Shown here in pieces: positions 22,026 through 32,564 of a stretch of 64,000 nucleotides of DNA. The DNA lies in NCBI GenBank assembly GCA_034509735.1, contig JACGWO010000006.1, positions 37,565,141-37,629,140 of the forward strand, written 5' to 3'. The DNA comes from Sesamum alatum. Its lineage: Eukaryota; Streptophyta; Magnoliopsida; Lamiales; Pedaliaceae. Under the pieces are notes generated by a model. That model was not told the origin of the DNA, ran no database searches, and saw only the letters and a program-made list of their open reading frames with translations. The first letter of the stretch is position 1. The number at the start of each line of letters is the position of its first letter. The position numbers were made by a program, and so were the translations under genes.

Positions 22026-22189
22026 ATCGATCCTCTATTATATCTAGATATACTAAAGTAGAATTTCCCTCGGCCAAGCATTCTCGTCTTTGTAATCCTA
22101 ATACAAGAGTTACTTTGTATATGTAAACGTCGCAGTTGCTGGCCTGTAGGTGGAGTCTGTAACTCTTTTTACATGTGAATAAAGAGTTC

Positions 22190-23280
22190 TCCGGCTATAA
22201 AGATGACTTGTATTTTCCAATTTTCATGTACTCCACCAAACGGAGCAGATAAACACTGACCAAACAAAGTTGAATTGCTACAAGGCACCATCTACTAAAA
22301 ATATTCTTACAAACGAGCAACAAGGATAAAACCAATCCTTAGTTGAATTCTAAAGGTTATAGTGATCAAAGATATCACCAAGAGTTGAAGATGAACTCGT
22401 ATAGTTGAGCATGTTCATACGGCATGTAACAGGCAAGGTATGTGTATCTTAAACTAAAAGAAGTATGATTTCCAAAACAATGCGCTCTTTCCTTTATGTC
22501 GTACTTTGGAACGAAATCTGCTCTGGCATATCTTTATTTGAACAAATCTTAGTGGAGAGATGGGAAAATATCATATGAAAGAAGTTCGGAAAGCAAATGA
22601 TATCATATTCAAGATCCTACGCTAGTCGCATATTATGGACTCATTACGATACTGTACTGTTCTCAGATTCCAGTTGATAGAGCAAAAAGAGAAATACTCG
22701 TTTACAGTTCGTTGATCTATGTAAAAATTTAGCCTTCAAATTATGCAGAAAGCTTAATGCTTTCAGAATATTCCACAGCCTCCCTGGATCTTAATGGTTC
22801 TTTTAGAAATTATGGCCACAAAAGTGTGTTTTAACTAGCTTAAACTGAACGTTTTTCGACATGTTTAATAGAAAATAGGCCGAGCAAATTGCTTTGGAAT
22901 CTCAATTATTTGGGGAAGAAAAGATGAAGGATTCCCTCAGGCTACTGATCATGCTAAGACAGGCCAGGCCATCTTATCCTGCCACCTCAATGACTTCCGT
23001 TTTCCGGATATAAAGGCATCCGTGCTTAGTTACTTACCTAAGTACCAGAATTATGTCCTAATTAAGGTACCATAATTGACTGGTAAGAAGAATCTCTCAG
23101 ATGGATGAGCTTGCCAGAAAGACTGAACAGATCACAAGATGAAAATCTCTTTTCACTTAGAAATAAATTGACACTTACATGAAGTTCTTAGTAGAAGTAA
23201 CCAGGCCATGTGCAAAGGTTAAAGATCCGACATTCAGATTCTTGATTTTCCACAGCTTTTTGTACCGTGAAAGCATTAAA
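22190..23280. other. Spacer between small-protein genes 1 and 2, no gene seen
   Basis: No coding signal of note. Only the promoter region of member 2 at the right end aligns with another part of the window. Confidence 0.6.
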
Positions 23281-23284
23281 TTCC

Positions 23285-23301
23285 CATCTGAAAGGAACCA
23301 G
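23285..23301 (+). promoter_or_regulatory. Shared upstream motif of small-protein gene 2
   Basis: CATCTGAAAGGAACCAG lies about 80 bases before TATAAAA (23367-23373). It corresponds to the motif at 21566 and 26616; GAGGCCACGATTTT downstream also parallels AGTGGCCACATTTTT in gene 1. Confidence 0.55.
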
Positions 23302-23448
23302 AACAAGTTGGGAAACGAGAGGCCACGATTTTATAATTTTTTCACCTCTTGAAGTTATTCGTTCTGTATAAAATGGATCGCACCGGATACACATACAGCA
23401 CAGAACATCTTTCTAACATCTCTAAACTTGTTTCGTGCATCTGAAAGG

Positions 23449-23739
23449 ATGGCATCTAAGACAGACCTTGTTAGAATAGGGGTCGAAGGTTTTGCACTAA
23501 TCGATGAATACGTAGTAAAAAAGGGGCGGCCTGCTGAACGACAAAGGCCAGCAGTTGCACGTGGGCCAAGCCAAGCTTGTCAATATCAGTATCAGCCTCA
23601 GCAGACTCATTTTTATCAGGTGAAATCAGTTTGTGCTGCCGAAGAGATGATCCACAGCCACCATCAGGTGGTGCAGTTTCGTGATGGAGCGTCGACGGTG
23701 GACTATTCTAAAAGGAAGTCCAGAGCTATGCGTTATTAA
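23449..23739 (+). CDS. Small-protein tandem family, member 2 (96 aa, unknown function)
   Basis: An intronless ORF. The ATG at 23449 is chosen because MASKTDLVRIGVEGFAL then aligns with the other three starts; no ATG lies upstream in frame. The domain order is the same as in member 1: conserved N-terminal block, basic low-complexity stretch (GRPAERQRP), CQYQYQPQQTHFYQVKSV, and C-terminal FRDGASTVDYSKRKS. The 3' UTR is alignable with member 1 (CATGTGTGAATA region near 23850). The two are the closest pair in the array, about 1.7 kb apart. Function is unknown; high Tyr/Gln/His content and net basic charge are the only clues. Confidence 0.8.
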   Translation: MASKTDLVRIGVEGFALIDEYVVKKGRPAERQRPAVARGPSQACQYQYQPQQTHFYQVKSVCAAEEMIHSHHQVVQFRDGASTVDYSKRKSRAMRY

Positions 23740-24209
23740 AACCCTTGTGTATCTGTGCATGCACATAGTAGAATTTGGCTAAGCCACTTCAACATGTAAT
23801 TCAATAGCTTTTCCAGGCATGTAGATTTGAAGTCTGTTCACTTTTCATGTGTGAATACTAAGCGTTCTCAGCTTTGAGTATGGATTATGTTTTGCAATAA
23901 CCTCGTACTTTTTCTAGTAAGAGATCAAAGTTTAGTCAGCAGTAAAACTTTAGTTGCTGCGAGTCCTAAGTTTTGTCATCAGTGTTTTTCATCCTCTACC
24001 GTTCATGGTTATCTGTTAACAGTATGTTTTTTTGCCTCCGAAACTAGTTCTGTGCTATCTTAATCTGTGTATCATTAAGATGTATCTCAAATGAAGAAAA
24101 TTGAAAATAAGTATTTCCAACCTAAATACTTGACACTTAAGCAACCCAAGTCCTCCGAAATTGGAAGGAGTTAAACTAAGATATGTCCATTCCTTTCATA
24201 GTGATGAGT

Positions 24210-25966
24210 CAAGGTGCACAGTCAATCGGACCGGCTCAAAATCGGCACAGATCAGCTCGATAAAAATCGGCCCAATATCGGCTTATTATTGTTCATAGTA
24301 AGTCTTGGGGTGGTTCCAAGCTTTTAAATGGACCCTAATTGGCTCGATTTTTAAATGCAAGCCCAACCTATGGACCAGAATCTATTGAGGCATGGATGTG
24401 CCTGTTTTATTTTTTTATGAATTTGATGTGTTCTTTTGAGTGCTTAATTAAATTTATGATTGTCTTATGAAATAAATAAATAAATAATTATATCACATAA
24501 AAATTTATGACTAGGAAAAACTAGTTAAACTATATAATAAACTTAATAATTTGAGTAACAAGCTTACTGATGCGAACAAAAATGTGGTGTTCGATCCAGT
24601 TATAGTGCAAAATAATAAAGTAAAATGCAAGGAAACAAAAAAAATGAAAACGATAGTGTTATTCCTTGTTTTGCATGTACAAAATAAAAGATTGATATTC
24701 AAATCAAGCTCTAAGTATGAATTATAAGTGTTCCTTCAAGCTAAAGTGTTAGCATGAATGTGAAAGTTGGAGAATATAGGCTCAAGTTGTAATGTCAAGG
24801 TACAAGTTGTCATGGGAGGGTAAAAACTTGTCTTCTCCCACTGGGGGAGGTCTCTATTTATAAGTAATCTTCAGTTGGTTGAAGAATATTACAGATTTGG
24901 TGGATTATGACTTCAAAGTTTGTTAGTTAATGTTGTATCCCCCCTCAGATTCGGTGGAGAGTCTCCAGCGGTTGGAGGAATCCCCTAGATTCGGGGAAGG
25001 ACAGTTGGAGACCCACAATTCTCTGGGGGTAATTGGAGTCTGTCGCTGATGAGGGTATCTTGGATGCTTTCCCGAATTTTTAGGAAGCGGCTGAGGATTC
25101 CCCCCGAATTCGGAGGAGGTGGTTGAGGAGATGCCTTCTCCCAGCTAGAGTCTAAACTTTTAGGGTTTATATTACTTTTCTTTAGAGGCATCGCATGTCC
25201 TCGAGGGGGCTGTTGGTCCTTATCCGATTGTGTGAGGGGCGCCTCCAAAGATCCTACGTAAATGCCATCTAAGTCGCCCATGGACGCCATATGAGAGGAG
25301 CTTTAACTTTGGTTGGGGGGTTTCAAGTCCCTAAACTTGCTTGTGGGCATGTGAGGACTTCTTGGATTGGGGCCTCTTAGATTTGGGCCTATTGAACTTT
25401 TTTGGTCAATTTATTTTCTAGGGGGTCTACCAAACTCCTTAGGGACTCTACTTGGACTGGGCTTCCTGGGGGCACGAATTTGGCCCCCTGAGGAGCACTT
25501 TGAGCCTTACATTTCTTTGGACTCGTGCAATTTTTTTCTTTCTTTTGAGGTCACTTGGACTTTTTTAGGGCAGCCTATTTTTATGTGCATTATTTGCAAT
25601 AATAAACTTAAATAATAACGAATTAAAAAAAAAATTAAAATAAACATTGAAAAAGTACATTAAGAGTATTAATAAATTATGTACTAAAAATATAAAAAAA
25701 ATAAAGATAAAAAATTTTAGAGTTTCAAAATTATAACAAACCTACTAGAATATTGAATGTAAAAGAATAAAATAAAAATTATATATCATGCATTTTTAAA
25801 AAAATAGACCAACAAACCCGACCCAGAACCAAGTGGTCCTAGGCCACTAGAATGGTCGGTCCTTATCGATACATAGGACCAGCCCAATCCGAAATGGGTT
25901 TAGGCCGAACTAGCCCTTTATTTTATTGGGTCAATCTAAACCCAACCTGATTCACTGCGTATCTTG
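24210..25966. mobile_element. Probable hAT-type element (about 1.76 kb)
   Basis: The left end CAAGGTGCACAGTCAATC and the reverse-strand right end CAAGATACGCAGTGAATC form an imperfect inverted repeat. Sub-terminal regions contain repeated GG(A/T)CC, CAATCGGACC and CCCAATC phrases like those of other plant hAT elements. Flanks TGATGAGT and TGGTGAGC resemble each other, but the 8-bp duplication is not exact and is slightly offset. There is no transposase; interior ORFs of 80-100 codons have no recognisable features. It separates small-protein members 2 and 3. Confidence 0.5.
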
Positions 25967-26610
25967 ATTGGTGAGCATAAGGTCCTCTTGAGTTATCCTC
26001 TTGAGCATAAGGAGAACAAGTTGAGAAAATTCGGAAGATTTTCTTGTAGCAGAACAGGACTACATCAGTAATTGATACTAGGCCTATCTTGAGTTATCCT
26101 TTCTGCCCACTTGTCCATAACCGAAAGCTAAGAATTTTGTCGGTCAATATGACTTAGAATCAGCCGCATACAGAAAAATTCCATTACAATCTTACACGGG
26201 AACTGGAAAATCAGATATTCTTTCAATTTTGCTGCATGGACTCTCATCAAACTCTAATCAACACTGCAACTTCTGGTTAAGTATCAGTTTTCAGGACAGC
26301 AAGGATCAGCTTTCACTGACTTTAAACAGAAAGAACAAATTCTGAGTTGATCAGTCGTCTGAATGTTTTCTTCTCCAATTTATGCACCACCACATGACAT
26401 GTCTACCACATCGTCAGCATTATTATGCTCTCCATGTCACAATGTGCGTCATGTCGACACATAATTTCATTCGTTTCTATCGAAGATTCTTATCTTGAAC
26501 AGCTTCATATTCATGTTGCAGCTTAGTGTAATTCTGAACATGGCCGGCTGCTTCAGAAATGACTTCCCTGCGATATTTATGACTACTTTTAACTGGATAG
26601 CCACCACTAC
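25967..26610. other. Spacer before small-protein gene 3, no gene seen
   Basis: No coding signal. A short phrase, GAGTTATCCT(C/T)T, recurs at about 25991 and 26091. Confidence 0.5.
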
Positions 26611-26615
26611 GTACT

Positions 26616-26634
26616 TATCTGAAAGGAATCACCA
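26616..26634 (+). promoter_or_regulatory. Shared upstream motif of small-protein gene 3
   Basis: TATCTGAAAGGAATCACCA, identical over 19 bases to the motif at 21566, stands about 30 bases before TATATAAAT (26665-26673). The shorter distance to TATA than in genes 1 and 2 reflects deleted sequence between them. Confidence 0.6.
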
Positions 26635-26747
26635 AATCACGAGAAAAATCCTCATATTCTCCTCTATATAAATCACTTAACCCTGTCACATTTTTCTCAA
26701 AATAAACAGCCTGACACCATAACATATCTTGATACAGCAACGTAAAA

Positions 26748-27077
26748 ATGGCTCATGAGGCTGACCTTGTCAAGATTGGCGTGGAGGGCTTTGCAATAAT
26801 CGATGCGTGCTTTGGGAAAAGGGGTGGAAAACGCTATGCTCCACAAAAATCTCGAGCCCCTCAGAATCCTGATCCAACTATCCAAAGGAGCATAGCAGCA
26901 AAAGGGCGTTGACCAATCAACAACTACATTTATCATCCACAGAAGTCTCATTTTTATCATGCACCGAGAGTTTCTGCAGAAAATACTGTCGTAACGGACT
27001 ATGAAACTGCTCGTGTGCATGACGGTGCAGTGTTTATGGATTTCTCAAGTGGAAAGCCAATGCACATTGCTTTCTAG
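26748..27077 (+). pseudogene. Small-protein tandem family, member 3, with in-frame TGA
   Basis: The frame opens MAHEADLVKIGVEGFAI, clearly family-like, and runs 54 codons to a TGA at 26910-26912. The same frame then continues without any other stop for 54 codons to TAG at 27075, keeping the family's C-terminal layout (HPQKSHFYHAPRVSAENTVV, then HDGAVFMDFSSGKP). No frameshift is needed. Either a recent nonsense mutation has cut the protein to 54 residues, or the TGA (followed by C) is sometimes read through, or it is a sequencing error. I call it a pseudogene because truncation removes the conserved Tyr-rich and C-terminal blocks. Promoter motif and TATA box are intact. Confidence 0.75.
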
Positions 27078-27079
27078 AC

Positions 27080-29165
27080 ATGCTATTGTTCTCTGTAAAT
27101 TTAGACTATGTAAGGCACTTTTATTATGCCACTACTGTGAAATAGCACTAGTATACTGCCAGGCTTGTAACTTAAGGTATAGCCCTTTATGCAGTTCTAA
27201 TAATCTAACGACTCTAATTAGATATTCGACGATTGTTGCAGTGTTTTCTTTAACAAATTACACTAGTATATGACTACAATTGGCTGGTTAAATTTCCAAA
27301 AACTTACCATTTGACAATCCTTTAAATAGTTGCCAAGTTATATCGAATCATCAACATGTTTACCACTCAATTTCTATGCTCTGTTACTATCTACTCTGTA
27401 TAGGCAAGAAGTAGTACATGAATGAAAAGAAATTCAAAGAATAACTCAAAATTGGCAGCAATCAAGAATATCAAAAGTGTTTATACTTTCTAGTATAAGA
27501 AAATGTCGTACTTGTTATGTGTTTATTTGAAGTTGTAATTTTGCTTTTCTTTTTCTTGACAAGGCAGTGCTATATATTTATGGACACGTACGTACAAGTT
27601 CGCCAAAATGATTCTCCTATGAATTAAACAAATCATAACACCTAACTAGGAAGTATTGTCGACTGAGTGTTATCCTCAAAGTTGTCGTTGCGTCTTCTAG
27701 CCACCTTTTACCCTTCTAGTGCTTTCTACAAAACTATGAGCGCAATCCGTAACTCCTCTAGACAAAGAGCGAGGTAAAAGGTTGTCGTTCTCAGCTACCT
27801 AGAAATGTCATACCAGAAAGAAATTGTCAATAAGTTAAAACAGACTTTATCTGTCAAATGATCGTGTAAATATAGTAACGAAACCTGGACCATCAACTGC
27901 CAGAATGACCAGCTGGAGATGTTCCAAACTCCATGAGAGATTTTTTCTTTATTATAAATTGGTTCAATGATTTTCCTCAAGAGAATAAAAAGTTGAACAG
28001 ATTTTCTTTAAGTAAATACAGTCATGCCCGTCAGATTCTCTGTATTTTCAGAAAAATTCTACAGCATGCAGGCTTTGTAAGAATTTCATTTCTGGCTAAG
28101 GCATGGAATGTATTTGGTCCATCTGGGAAAATCTCTATGCTTAATACCAAATACGAGAAAGCAAAATGTACTTAAAACAATCAGTAGATCAGCCTTGCAT
28201 GTAACGAAAGAATAACCTCGAAACATAGCTAGAAACAACAATCACTCTTTGTCATAAATATCTTCTCTTTTTCCTTCACCAAAAATTCTTATTTTGTCAA
28301 AAACATCTGTTATTCTGCACATCGCCATTGTTTTCTTTCGCCAAAGAACAATGCTATATATATCATTAGTACATGAATGTTTCACAGCTTTCAAGTCTGA
28401 ATTAGGAGTACCTGCGAAAATAGTTTATTCAATTCAATATTACAGCTTGCCAAGTGTTACCCTTTCGAAGTCCGTTGCTTTATTGAAAAAAGATGTAGTT
28501 CGGTAAGTTCTTTGCATCTTCTAACATTCTGGGACCCCATGTTAATATGCTCCTCCAGAAAGATACTCATTTTTCTATTTTGATTGCCTTTCTTCCGTAT
28601 CCAGATTTCTTGTTCCACCAGCCAATCTTGGAGTCTCAATTATTTGGTAAAGTACCTGTAATGATCTTATTCTGCTTCAGCTTAAACCAAGAAACAACAC
28701 GAACCATTTTATTCTTTCGATTCTCATGGTACCTGCCTACTCGGAAGAATATTTGCCCGAAAATTTGATGATTAATCCAACTTTAGAAGAATCCTTGCAT
28801 TATTAATGACTGTGGTGCTGCCATTATGTAGCTTATGGTGCTTAAAGTGTTTATGCTCCCATATAGTTTATATATTTTAGAAGTATACTTTAATCTTGAT
28901 TGGGACTCGCCAGAAATATCTTTGATGTTAATAAAGATAATTAAAGGTGTTAAAAGGAATAAAATTCAGTAATTTTCATCTGTTATACTCAGGTTAGATT
29001 TCTTTGAAGAATCTGCTTTGATATGATTACCAGTTTGGTACTTATCCACAAACCACTCTTCCATGCTTTCCCATAGAAGTGAAGTTTCCAGTTCAAGTTA
29101 ACTAACTCCACTGCTTTAAAGTGTCGGAACGTAGCCCGAAAGTGGGATTCTAAGAGCTTTCCCTG
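27080..29165. other. Spacer between small-protein genes 3 and 4, no gene seen
   Basis: Two kilobases of AT-rich sequence with only short random ORFs. I looked for a further degenerate family member and found no stretch resembling the conserved N-terminal block. Confidence 0.6.
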
Positions 29166-29169
29166 ACCC

Positions 29170-29177
29170 TATATAAA
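29170..29177 (+). promoter_or_regulatory. TATA box of small-protein gene 4
   Basis: TATATAAA lies 94 bases before the start codon. The upstream CTGAAAGGAA motif of the other members is absent or too diverged to claim (CCGAAAGTGGGATTC near 29138 is the nearest). Confidence 0.6.
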
Positions 29178-29263
29178 GACCCTTGATCTGCTCCACATTG
29201 TCATCAAAGCAAAGCCACTTGCGAACGTTGAATTCGTACAGTTATCAGTCGTTTATAATCAAC

Positions 29264-29497
29264 ATGGCACATCAGGAAAACCTAGTGAAGATCGCTCAGG
29301 AGGGTTTCACTATGGTTGAGGAGTTCTACAGCCGAAGCAGGAGTAGGCCTGAACGCCTGCTGCATGAAAATTCAGTTCAGAAAACATATCCAGCTTGGAG
29401 AAGCTTTGCTGCTCCAAAGACTATTGATACCTACCAGGCTGCCAAGAAATATGGTGGGATCGTAGTCCTGGATGGCCGAAGAAAATATTGCATGTAA
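29264..29497 (+). CDS. Small-protein tandem family, member 4 (77 aa, unknown function)
   Basis: An intronless ORF starting MAHQENLVKIAQEGFTMVEE, alignable with the N-terminal block of the other members (L-V-K-I-x-x-E-G-F). A basic stretch SRSRSRPERLLHE follows. The middle Tyr/Gln segment is shortened, and the C-terminus (KKYGGIVVLDGRRKYCM) corresponds to the hydrophobic V-D-x-x-[KR] end block of its paralogs. It is the most diverged member. The start is set by the aligned Met; an in-frame ATG upstream (29183) would add 27 residues with no family similarity. Function is unknown. Confidence 0.75.
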   Translation: MAHQENLVKIAQEGFTMVEEFYSRSRSRPERLLHENSVQKTYPAWRSFAAPKTIDTYQAAKKYGGIVVLDGRRKYCM

Positions 29498-29649
29498 ACT
29501 AGTTTTGCTAGCTGGAGAACTATGTTAAGATCAAAGCCAAGTGAAGGTCTTAAGCTATATGTGGTTTTAGTTTGCAGGTCTTAATGTATGGAACTATAAT
29601 GTAGCCGTTTTGTCTATAATGAAAGTTATACGATGTTTTTCTGCTTTTT

Positions 29650-30080
29650 CAGTGTGTACCTTGTTAGAACATGAAGCGTTATAAATCTTCGATATTAGAC
29701 GTTTGCTTCGAATGTGTTATGACAGAAAACCTGATTGTCATATACCAGAAGTAAATGAAAGGGAGATGTTTTAGAAGAAACCAGCATCATCAAGTCCCCT
29801 AACAGTCTTCCTGCAAAATAGCCAATTGAAGTTTATTTACTGTGTTTAGGGAGTTAAATAACTATTAATGGGAATTTCATGAGAGGCAAACAATTCTGTG
29901 AAATGAAAGGAATTCAGACACCAGTAAACTAAGGCACCTAAATTAAGGCAACCCTTTGTTTTGGATGTGATAATATTTATCTTGTTTTCGAGAACACGAA
30001 AAACCCAAAAGAACAGAAAAGAGCTCTTGATCTTCAGTAACAAAAAAAAAAAAACAAAAAAAGATTAGGGTAGGAGTCAT
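29650..30080. other. Spacer before the polygalacturonase, no gene seen
   Basis: Non-coding. An A-rich stretch (30042-30062) lies just before the polygalacturonase start codon. Confidence 0.5.
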
Positions 30081-30085
30081 TTTGT

Positions 30086-31650
30086 ATGATGGCTAGCAGA
30101 GCCAGCACAGTTTTGTTCCTCATCTTGTGTTCAGCTCTGGTCTCTTGCCACGCAGCGGGTGGCCGTGCAGGCAGGGCTGTTGTCACGACGTTTAACGTCT
30201 TGCGCTACGGTGCAAAACCTGGCAGTAAACAAGAAAGCACTCAGGTAATTGAATCCATCAAGATTCTTGAGTATATTATTAGTACTTCGTAATCAGGAAC
30301 ACAGAGAAAACATTGATGAACATGTACGTATACGTTTCCTTGTTGATGCAGGCTTTCGTTAAGGCATGGAGAGCCGCTTGCGATTTCGACCGGGAAGCCA
30401 GGATCCTCATTCCACCAGGGGTTTACAAGCTAGGAGAGACCATATTCCAAGGGCCATGCAAAAGCCAAACTCCAATAACTATTCTGCTTCAAGGAACCCT
30501 GCAAGCAGTTTCTGATATTTCTGCTTATCCTGATAAAGGATGGATTTCATTTGATGAAGTTAACGGTCTATTGTTGACGGGCGGAGGCACCATAGATGGA
30601 AAAGGCCAGGACGTGTGGAAATATGACGATTGCAAGACGAATCCTGCTTGCACACACCTAGCGTCTGTAAGCACCTAAATCCGATTTAATCCTTAAATTT
30701 TGTCACGTTCCATTGAATGATAGATCATACGACGTTTTTCTTCTGTTGCACAGAGCATTTACATGACGAAAGTGAGAAACGCAAAGGTCAAGTCCATCCA
30801 TCTGATAAACAGCATGGGATTCCACATGCACATTACTAACAGCTATCTGGTTAGGTTCCACAGTCTTAAGATCACTTCTGAAGATGGCCCGAATACTGAT
30901 GGCATGCACATAAGTAAATCCAACACAGTCAAAATATCGAGGAGCATTTTCAGAACAGGGGACGATTGTATCTCCATCGGCCAGGGATCGAGCAACGTCA
31001 CCATCAACCAAGTAACCTGCGGTCCAGGACATGGCATTAGGTAAACTCATCAAGAATTCCAATAATCGTCTAGTTTTTCCTTGAGAACGTCGTCTTATTA
31101 CTTTCTGATGGTGCAATTACCAGTGTTGGAAGTCTCGGAAAGAGAGAAAATGAATTGGATGTGCAGGGGCTCATAGTGAAGAACTGCACCTTAGTAGGTA
31201 CAACAAACGGCGTAAGAATCAAGACGTTTCCCGCATCAGGCCCAAGCAAAGCTTCAGGACTGCTATTCAAGGACATCATCATGCAAAATGTGAAGAACCC
31301 TATTATCATAGACCAGAACTATGGCTCCGATTCAACCAAGGTTTTCTTCCACATAGTCAATACTATGAATAAATCCCAGAACATAAGCATTCATTCTGAA
31401 AGAAAATTTAAATTTCTGTCAAAATTTGCAGCCATCTCTAGTGAAAATCAGTGATGTGGTTTACCAAAACATCAGAGGGACTACTATATCACCGGTAGCC
31501 GTAAATCTGCAGTGCAGCTCACAAGTACCCTGCAAAAACATACAGTTCCACAACATTAATCTACGGCACATAAGCAACGAGAGAGTCTCGTCCACATGCA
31601 CTAACGCAGTCGTTCAACATACCGGTCTACAAAGTCCACTAGCTTGCTGA
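30086..31650 (+). CDS. Polygalacturonase, GH28 (exopolygalacturonase-like), 5 exons
   Basis: It hydrolyses de-esterified homogalacturonan in the cell wall. Exons are 30086-30244, 30352-30666, 30754-31040, 31124-31340 and 31432-31650 (1197 bp, 398 aa); all junctions are GT-AG and keep frame. There is a signal peptide (about residues 1-24, cleavage near SCHAAGG). The GH28 right-handed beta-helix carries the four family motifs: GPNTDGMH (N205, D207), GDDCISIG (D228, D229), GPGHGIS (H251) and RIKT (R285, K287). All catalytic residues are present. The first motif has G in place of the usual S. Length and short N-terminus resemble pollen-type exo-PGs; that subclass is inference. A second ATG at 30089 could equally be the start. 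PMEs make the substrate this enzyme cleaves, and two lie in the same window. Confidence 0.94.
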
Positions 31651-31699
31651 TTTCGTGCTCCTAACGCTCATCGTGCCTCGATGATCATCAGGAGGAAAA

Positions 31700-32560
31700 A
31701 CAAGACTGAGAAACTGCAGACAAAAGGGCTGTTTTCATGCAATATGAAGATGAGAAATGGATCATATTTCTTTTCTTTCTCCAGATTTTCTGCAACTCAA
31801 ACAAACAAGGCAAAGAAACCAGAACTATCATCTGAGAGTTGAAAGCACTGTTCATGACTATAATGCTCTGCATGCAACAACAGATGGAAACTGTGTCTTA
31901 ACTAATTTCTTGACAGATTCACAAACAAATGTGACCATATGACTTGTATTTGATATGTACTCAATTGATTTATTTATTAATTTCAAGAATATTATTTGCA
32001 ATCTGATTATTAATTTCAAGAATATTATTTGCAATCTGATTATTTATAATATCTATTTGAAAAGTTTATATCAAACTCCCCTTTCAATTAAACTCATAGA
32101 TTTTATAATTTAAATTGCATTTTCAGCAACAATTTCCTCAAAAGAAAAAGAAAAAGAAGAAGAATAGACACATTTTAAAACTGATTCCCGAAAGTACCCT
32201 TCAACAAGTTTGAAATAACATTTCCTGCCATTCGTCTTCCCTCTATAATACTGTCTAATTTTGGAAAGCATATTGAATCCCGAAACCCCCATCAACGCCA
32301 AATTCCAGCTCCTCTCACCCAGAAACTGCCCCACCGCGCCGGAGGTTACGAATCTTCTCTACATCGGGCAGGCCTTTCTCTTGTAAAGCCAATCACATTT
32401 CATCGAGGTACGTTTTTCGATTTTTGTGGATCTCGGCTTGCGATCTGCAATTTTGTCATGTCATTTGATGTGTTAAAGTAATCGTCTTTTGCTAAAACCC
32501 AGCTTTCAGTTGCATTCATTTCTCAAGAATTCCGAAAACCCAATTGAAAAAGAGCTGAAG
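31700..32560. other. Spacer between polygalacturonase and TPR gene, with 33-bp duplication
   Basis: A 33-bp unit (TTTCAAGAATATTATTTGCA plus ATCTGATTATTAA) is tandemly duplicated at about 31978-32043. The right end (about 32320-32560) is the likely 5' UTR of the TPR gene, with a possible UTR intron (donor GTACG at 32407, acceptor TTTCAG near 32509). Confidence 0.6.
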
Positions 32561-32564
32561 AAAC

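Noticed and set aside
25367..25615. 82-codon plus ORF inside the 24210 element
   Set aside because: Low-complexity hydrophobic translation with no transposase motif; considered non-coding.
30703..31116. 137-codon minus-strand ORF in the polygalacturonase
   Set aside because: Antisense shadow of exon 3; the plus frame has GDDCISIG and GPGHGIS.
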